Source of the DNA: an uncultured Erythrobacteraceae bacterium
Lineage (GTDB): Bacteria > Pseudomonadota > Alphaproteobacteria > Sphingomonadales > Sphingomonadaceae
Length of the DNA: 17,962 nt
Assembly: GCA_946482075.1 (NCBI GenBank)
Contig: CAMLQG010000076.1
Location: forward strand, 1-17,962
Reading direction: 5' to 3'
Of this stretch, positions 13,083 to 17,962 are shown in pieces; the stretch's first letter is position 1, and each line of letters starts with the position of its first letter. Below the pieces are notes generated by a model. It had not been told where the DNA came from. It made no database searches and was given only the letters and a program-made list of their open reading frames with translations. The position numbers and the translations under genes are program-made.

Positions 13083-14714
13083 TCAGACCAGGCGGGACTG
13101 GCGCAGCGCCGCCGCTATGAAACCCTTGAACAGCGGATGGGGGTCGAACGGCTTGCTCTTCAATTCCGGGTGGAACTGCACCCCGACGAAGAAGGGGTGA
13201 TCCGGCCGTTCGACGATTTCGGGCAGCAGCCCGTCGGGCGACATGCCGGAGAAGAGCAGGCCGCCCCGCTCCAGCCTTTCGCGATAGGCCCCGTTCACTT
13301 CGTAGCGATGGCGGTGGCGCTCGGAAATTTCGTTCGCGCCGTAGATCGAGGCGGCGCGGCTGTTGCCGGCAAGTACTGCATCGTACGCGCCGAGGCGCAT
13401 CGTACCGCCCAGATCGCCACCATCGGCGCGCGTCTGCAGGCCTTCCGCGCTCATCCATTCGGTGATGATGCCGACGACCGGCTCCAGCGTGGGGCCGAAT
13501 TCGGTCGAGGATGCTTCGGCGACCCCGGCGGTGTTCCGTGCCCCTTCGATGCAGGCCATCTGCATGCCAAGGCAGATGCCGAAGAAGGGCACGTTGCGTT
13601 CGCGCGCGAAGCGGACCGAAGCGATCTTGCCTTCCGTGCCCCTTTCTCCGAAGCCGCCCGGCACCAGGATGCCATGCATCGGTTCCAGCTGGGCCGCGAC
13701 ATCGGACGCATCCTGTTCGAACAGTTCCGCGTCCAGCCAGCGGATATGGACCTTCACCCGGTTCGCCATGCCGCCATGGACCAGCGCCTCGTTCAGCGAC
13801 TTGTATGCATCCGGCAGGCCGACATATTTGCCGACCACGCCGATCGTGACTTCGCCTTCCGGGTTTTGGTAACGGTCGACGATATCGTGCCAGACGTCGA
13901 GGCCCGGCGCAGGTGCATCGAGCCCGAAATGGCGCAGCACCTCGTCGTCCAGCCCTTCGGCGTGATACTGCAGCGGGACTGAATAGATGCTCGGCGCGTC
14001 GAGCGCGGGAATGACCGCTTCCTTGCGCACGTTGCAGAAGAGCGCGATCTTGGCGCGATCGGATTCCGGCAGGGGCTTCTCACACCGGCACAGCAGGATG
14101 TCGGGCTGCACGCCCAGGCTCGTCAGCTCGCGCACGGAGTGCTGCGTAGGCTTGGTCTTCAGCTCGCCCGCCGCGGCGATATAGGGGACGAGCGTGACAT
14201 GGACCGCCGCAGTCTGTTCGCGGCCGAACTCGTTGCGGAGCTGGCGGATCGCTTCGATGAACGGCAGGCCTTCGATATCTCCTACCGTGCCGCCGAATTC
14301 GCACAGCACGAAATCGAGATCGTCCGTATCCGCGAGCGCGAATTCCTTGATCGCGTCGGTGACATGCGGGATCACCTGCACGGTGGCGCCGAGATAATCC
14401 CCGCGCCGCTCCTTGGCGATGATCTGCTGGTAGATGCGGCCCGAGGTCACATTGTCCGACTGACGCGCGGAGACGCCAGTGAAGCGTTCGTAGTGCCCCA
14501 GGTCGAGATCGGTCTCCGCACCATCGTCGGTGACGTAGACCTCACCATGCTGATAGGGGCTCATGGTCCCGGGATCGACGTTGAGATAGGGATCGAACTT
14601 GCGGATGCGAACCTTGAATCCGCGCGCCTGCAGCAATGCTGCGAGGCTTGCCGCCATCAGACCCTTGCCGAGCGAAGAGACCACGCCGCCGGTGATGAAA
14701 ATGAACCGCGCCAT
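13083..14714 (-). CDS. pyrG: CTP synthase
   Basis: A 543-residue enzyme that makes CTP from UTP, ATP and glutamine-derived ammonia, the last step of pyrimidine nucleotide synthesis. The N-terminal synthase domain starts with [15 protein letters not shown] and has the conserved [14 protein letters not shown] and GGTVGDIEG segments. The C-terminal class-I glutamine amidotransferase domain has the nucleophile C381 (GICLGMQ) and the H515-E517 pair (HPEL). Length is normal for the family. It lies downstream of secG and tpiA on the same strand, an order common in alphaproteobacteria. Confidence 0.98.
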   Translation of the reverse strand: MARFIFITGGVVSSLGKGLMAASLAALLQARGFKVRIRKFDPYLNVDPGTMSPYQHGEVYVTDDGAETDLDLGHYERFTGVSARQSDNVTSGRIYQQIIAKERRGDYLGATVQVIPHVTDAIKEFALADTDDLDFVLCEFGGTVGDIEGLPFIEAIRQLRNEFGREQTAAVHVTLVPYIAAAGELKTKPTQHSVRELTSLGVQPDILLCRCEKPLPESDRAKIALFCNVRKEAVIPALDAPSIYSVPLQYHAEGLDDEVLRHFGLDAPAPGLDVWHDIVDRYQNPEGEVTIGVVGKYVGLPDAYKSLNEALVHGGMANRVKVHIRWLDAELFEQDASDVAAQLEPMHGILVPGGFGERGTEGKIASVRFARERNVPFFGICLGMQMACIEGARNTAGVAEASSTEFGPTLEPVVGIITEWMSAEGLQTRADGGDLGGTMRLGAYDAVLAGNSRAASIYGANEISERHRHRYEVNGAYRERLERGGLLFSGMSPDGLLPEIVERPDHPFFVGVQFHPELKSKPFDPHPLFKGFIAAALRQSRLV

Positions 14715-14829
14715 GGGAGTTGGGCCTTACGCGCAAGGATTGATTCGGGGCAAGCCGTTGCGGGCCAGCCCGGTGTGAAATTCCACACCTTTCAGCGATT
14801 TCGAACGGGCCGTGCGCCCGCCCGACAGA

Positions 14830-15240
14830 TTATTGCGCGGGCGTGCCCAGCGGATCGTTTCCGGCGGGGGCCGCAGGACCTGCCGGCGCGCCCTGGGCAG
14901 GAGCGGCCTGGCCCGCAGGCGCCGGAGTGCCGGTATCGGGCGCAGCGAGTGGATCGCGCGACGGGGTCACCGTACGATCGAGAGTTGTGTCGATTTCGCG
15001 TTCGGACGTGGTGTTTACCGCAAGCGTGGCAAGCGCGATGCTCAGCAGCACGAACAGGGTCGCCAGGACGGTTGTCGTCCGGGTCAGGAAGTTGGCTGCG
15101 CCGCGTGCGGACATCAGGCCCGAAGGGCTCCCCCCGCCGACGCCCAGGCCACCGCCTTCGGAACGCTGGATCAGGATCACGCCGACCAACGCGGCGGCAA
15201 CAATCGCCTGAATGACGGTGAGGAAGAGGAAGAAGGACAT
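14830..15240 (-). CDS. secG: Preprotein translocase subunit SecG
   Basis: A 136-residue accessory subunit of the SecYEG translocon in the inner membrane. It has two transmembrane helices (about 4-24 and 57-75) joined by the conserved Gly-rich cytoplasmic loop QRSEGGGLG..SARGAANFLTRTT, which identifies SecG. A 60-residue Ala/Pro/Gly-rich C-terminal tail, typical of sphingomonad SecG and of low complexity, follows. The start is ATG 15240 (MSFFLFLTVIQAIVAA); longer reading frames upstream do not resemble the family. It sits between tpiA and pyrG. Confidence 0.93.
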   Translation of the reverse strand: MSFFLFLTVIQAIVAAALVGVILIQRSEGGGLGVGGGSPSGLMSARGAANFLTRTTTVLATLFVLLSIALATLAVNTTSEREIDTTLDRTVTPSRDPLAAPDTGTPAPAGQAAPAQGAPAGPAAPAGNDPLGTPAQ

Positions 15241-15310
15241 CGTGTTCGCCTGAATTCTGCCAAACGCGGCTTCGTGCGCATCTAGCGATGCGCCCCGAAT
15301 ACCGCAAGGT

Positions 15311-16063
15311 TTAGTCCTGATCGACCGCCGCGGCGATGATCCCGAGAAAACTCTCGGCGCTGAGACTCGCGCCGCCGACCAGCGCACCGCCCACTTCCTC
15401 CACGCGGAGGATCTCGGGCGCGTTCTCCGGCTTCACGGAGCCGCCATAGAGAATGCGGATGGTGGCCGCGCCATCGCCATAGAGCGAAACTAGCTTGGCC
15501 CTGATCGAACGATGCATCGCGGCGATATCGTCCAGCGTGGGAGTACGACCCGTACCGATCGCCCAGACCGGTTCGTAAGCCACGGACAGCTTCTCGATCC
15601 CGCTATCCGCTGCGGGAAGGGAGCCCTCGAGCTGACCGGCGACGATCGCTTCGGCCATCCCGGCATCGCGCTGCGGCTCGGTCTCACCCACGCAGACGAT
15701 GACGCCCAGCCCCGCACCCAGCGCGGCGGTGGCCTTGGCCCGGACCGCCGAGTCCGTTTCGCCATGATCGGCCCTGCGTTCGCTATGCCCGACGATCACG
15801 AAATCCGCGCCGGCATCCTTCAGCATGGGGGCAGAGATATCGCCCGTATGCGCACCGCCTTCGGCCGCATGGCAATCTTGCGCGCCGACGCCTACCAGAT
15901 TGGCTTCGGTGCGGATCGCATGGATCAGCGTGTAAGGCGGCGCGATCGCGACTTCGGCGCGCGTAAGCCGTTCCGCCGCGCGATCGATCGCGCGCGCCTC
16001 GGCCAGCATGGCGCGGGTGCCATGCATCTTCCAATTGCCAACGATATAGGGGCGCTGGGACAT
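15311..16063 (-). CDS. tpiA: Triosephosphate isomerase
   Basis: A 250-residue TIM-barrel enzyme interconverting dihydroxyacetone phosphate and glyceraldehyde 3-phosphate in central carbon metabolism. The catalytic residues are K12 (GNWKMHG), H93 (VGHSERR) and E164 (YEPVWAIGTG); the phosphate-binding YGGSVKPEN and GGALVGGASL segments are complete. The start at ATG 16063 gives the normal family length; an upstream extension to 16219 would add unrelated residues. First gene of the tpiA-secG-pyrG group, divergent from the PpiD-like gene. Confidence 0.98.
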   Translation of the reverse strand: MSQRPYIVGNWKMHGTRAMLAEARAIDRAAERLTRAEVAIAPPYTLIHAIRTEANLVGVGAQDCHAAEGGAHTGDISAPMLKDAGADFVIVGHSERRADHGETDSAVRAKATAALGAGLGVIVCVGETEPQRDAGMAEAIVAGQLEGSLPAADSGIEKLSVAYEPVWAIGTGRTPTLDDIAAMHRSIRAKLVSLYGDGAATIRILYGGSVKPENAPEILRVEEVGGALVGGASLSAESFLGIIAAAVDQD

Positions 16064-16115
16064 TCGTTCCTCAAGGTCCAGGGATTCTGCACGCCTCTTC
16101 GGCGACGGGCAGGGC

Positions 16116-16144
16116 CCGCTAGACCGAGGGGACGAGCTTGTCAA
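16116..16144 (-). promoter_or_regulatory. Candidate tpiA promoter
   Basis: On the minus strand a perfect TTGACA (16144-16139) is followed after 17 bases by TAGCGG (16121-16116), a weak -10. The implied start lies about 45 bases before the tpiA ATG. The -10 is poor, so the assignment rests mainly on the -35 and its place in the 209-base divergent gap to the PpiD-like gene. Confidence 0.3.
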
Positions 16145-16272
16145 AAAAGCTTTTCCACACGCAGACTCTAACGCGGTTCGCCTGTTGCGGCGAGAGCGCT
16201 GGAGGGATAAAGCGCACAACCTCCCGAACCGGCGCTCTGCGTCGGATCGCCCACCATCCAGACGGCCGCCAG

Positions 16273-17962
16273 ATGCTCAAGTTCTTCCGCAACATGTTCA
16301 AGTCCAGGTTCGGCGTCTTCTTCGCGCTCGTTTTTCTGGGCCTCGTCGCCTTGGCCTTCGCCGGCGGCGATATCGCCAATACCGGTACTTTCGGCGGTGC
16401 AGCCGGGGGCGATCGCGTGGCCATGGTGGGCAAGGACAAGATCAGCACTTCCGATCTCAGCCGCACCGCCAACACCGCGCTCGATCAGGTGAGGCAGCAG
16501 CAGCCGACCATGACGATGCCGGTGTTCATCAAGCAAGGCGGTCTGGATCGGGTGCTCGACGAGATGATCGATCGTTTCGCCATCGCCGGTTTCGGCAAGG
16601 CCCATGGCCTGCGCGCCGGCAATCGCCTGATCGACAGTGAAATCGCCCAGATCCCGGCTTTCAAAGGCCCGGATGGCAAGTTCGACCAGCAGATCTATTC
16701 GCGCCTGATCCAGCAGCAGGGCCTGACGGACAAGGCCGTGCGCGAAGATCTCGCCCAGTCGCTGCTGGCGCAGCAGGTGGCCCTGCCCGCCTCATACGGA
16801 GCGGACGTACCTGTCGAACTGGTGACGCGCTATTCCGCACTGCTCAAGGAGACGCGGAAAGGCGCGATCGCGGTGCTTCCGGGCGTGCTCTTCGCCCCGC
16901 AGGGCACGCCGAGCGACAAGGACATCGCGGCGTTCTACGGCACCCATCGCGAGAACTACATCCGTCCCGAACGCCGCGTGATCCGCTACGCGACTTTCAC
17001 CGACGCTGCTCTCGGCAATGTGCCCGCGCCTACGGAAGCGGAGATCGCTGCGCGTTACAAGCGTGACGCGGCCACGTTCGCGGCGACGGATGTCCGGACC
17101 TTCACGCAACTCGTCGTGCAGACGGAAACGCAAGCCAAGGAAATCCTCGCGCAGGCCCAGGGTGGAACCTCGCTCGAAGCCGCTGCCAAGGCGCGTGGCC
17201 TCGCCGTGTCCAAGGTGGGGCCCTTCACCAAGGCGGAACTGACCGGCCAGGCCTCCGCCGCCGTCGCCACTGCAGGCTTCGCGGCCAGGCAGGGCGGGAT
17301 CGCGGCGCCAGCACGCAGCGGCCTGGGCTGGCATATCCTGCGGGTCGATGTCGTGCGCAACACGCCGGCGCGCAGCCTCGAAGCCGCCAAGGCGGAAATC
17401 GTGCCGCAGCTCGCCGCCGAAAAGCGCCGCGCAGCGCTCTCCGACCTGACCGCGAAAGTCGAAAGCCAGTTCGACGAAGGCGGCAGCCTGTCCGATGCGG
17501 CCAAGGACTTCGGCCTGACCGTTCAATCCACTCCGCCGGTCACGGCCGACGGCCGCGTCTATGGCTCGCACGACGGGAAGGCTCCGGACGTGCTCCAGCG
17601 CGCGCTCACCACCGCGTTCAACATGGAAGAAGGCGAACCGCAGCTCGCCGAGATCGAACCGGGCAAGACCTTCCTGATCTACGACGTGTCCGACATCACG
17701 GCTTCCGCCGCAGCGCCCCTGGCCGAGATCAAGGCCGACGTGGCTCGCGACTACAAGCTCGCCAAGGGCAATGAAGCTGCAAAGACCGCTGCCGGCCGCG
17801 TGCTCGGACGGCTGGCCAAAGGCATGTCCATGGCGGATGCCGTGAAGGCTGAAGGCAAGCCCGGGGGTCCCGCGCCCGACGTGATCAGCATGTCGCGCGA
17901 CCAGCTGAGCCAGTTCGGCCGTCGTCCGCCCACGCCGCTCGTGCTGATGTTCAGCATGGCCG
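16273..17962 (+). CDS. PpiD-like peptidyl-prolyl cis-trans isomerase / SurA-type periplasmic chaperone (partial)
   Basis: A membrane-anchored periplasmic folding factor; 563 codons are present and the C-terminus lies beyond the right edge. Residues 12-32 form a single transmembrane anchor after a basic start (MLKFFRNMFKSRFG). A SurA_N-like helical chaperone region follows (about 35-250, with GDRVAMVGKDKIS and LDEMIDRFAIAGFGK), then a divergent parvulin/PpiC domain at about 270-360 ending LGWHILRVDVV. The long C-terminal region repeats a PpiD-type layout. PpiD helps newly exported proteins leave the Sec translocon; here it is divergent from tpiA-secG-pyrG, an order often found in alphaproteobacteria, with trp genes usually following. 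The ATG at 16273 has no strong Shine-Dalgarno sequence. Confidence 0.9.
   Translation, partial: MLKFFRNMFKSRFGVFFALVFLGLVALAFAGGDIANTGTFGGAAGGDRVAMVGKDKISTSDLSRTANTALDQVRQQQPTMTMPVFIKQGGLDRVLDEMIDRFAIAGFGKAHGLRAGNRLIDSEIAQIPAFKGPDGKFDQQIYSRLIQQQGLTDKAVREDLAQSLLAQQVALPASYGADVPVELVTRYSALLKETRKGAIAVLPGVLFAPQGTPSDKDIAAFYGTHRENYIRPERRVIRYATFTDAALGNVPAPTEAEIAARYKRDAATFAATDVRTFTQLVVQTETQAKEILAQAQGGTSLEAAAKARGLAVSKVGPFTKAELTGQASAAVATAGFAARQGGIAAPARSGLGWHILRVDVVRNTPARSLEAAKAEIVPQLAAEKRRAALSDLTAKVESQFDEGGSLSDAAKDFGLTVQSTPPVTADGRVYGSHDGKAPDVLQRALTTAFNMEEGEPQLAEIEPGKTFLIYDVSDITASAAAPLAEIKADVARDYKLAKGNEAAKTAAGRVLGRLAKGMSMADAVKAEGKPGGPAPDVISMSRDQLSQFGRRPPTPLVLMFSMA

Noticed and set aside
13137..13982. Long plus-strand frames across pyrG, and similar ones across tpiA and the nitrilase gene
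   Set aside because: Each overlaps a strongly conserved minus-strand enzyme and lacks any family motif.

Overview
The window is high-GC alphaproteobacterial chromosome, most likely from a sphingomonad (Novosphingobium/Sphingobium/Sphingopyxis type). This rests on protein character and gene order: ftsB next to pdhA, tpiA-secG-pyrG divergent from ppiD, grxC-nitrilase-DUF1178, and a large TonB-dependent receptor of the kind abundant in sphingomonads. No transposase, integrase, CRISPR array or rRNA was seen. Coding density is high and no gene-free stretch reaches 300 bases; the longest, 3529-3801, holds an inverted repeat.

Layout. (1) 1-1369, minus strand: 5' part of pdhA (pyruvate dehydrogenase E1 alpha) preceded by ftsB. 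(2) 1500-3528, minus strand: an apparent three-gene catabolic operon with a limonene-epoxide-hydrolase-like protein and two short-chain dehydrogenases. (3) 3802-6261, plus strand: a phosphate module, in which a single ORF joins a Nudix domain to a DUF47/PhoU-like domain and overlaps a Pit phosphate transporter gene; a 62-residue FlbD-like protein follows. A PhoB-box-like direct repeat covers the likely start codon. (4) 6305-10583: an AraC-type regulator divergent from a TonB-dependent receptor, followed by a SnoaL_4/BaiE-like dehydratase-fold protein; this looks like uptake and catabolism of a hydrophobic substrate. (5) 10694-12365, minus strand: tRNA-Arg(CCT), DUF1178, nitrilase-family amidase and glutaredoxin. 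(6) 12424-13073, plus strand: a small heat-shock protein with an RpoH-like promoter, a three-hairpin 5' leader resembling a ROSE RNA thermometer, and a terminator. (7) 13083-16063, minus strand: pyrG, secG, tpiA. (8) 16273-end, plus strand: a PpiD-like periplasmic folding factor, cut by the window edge.

How it fits together. Most of the window is housekeeping. The parts most worth a second look are the Nudix-DUF47-Pit unit, where a phosphohydrolase domain is physically joined to a predicted regulator of phosphate import with a possible PhoB site at its start, and the Hsp20 leader, whose last hairpin pairs a TTGCT motif with the Shine-Dalgarno sequence as in ROSE thermometers. The two catabolic blocks may serve related terpenoid, steroid or aromatic substrates, but the substrate cannot be read from the sequence.
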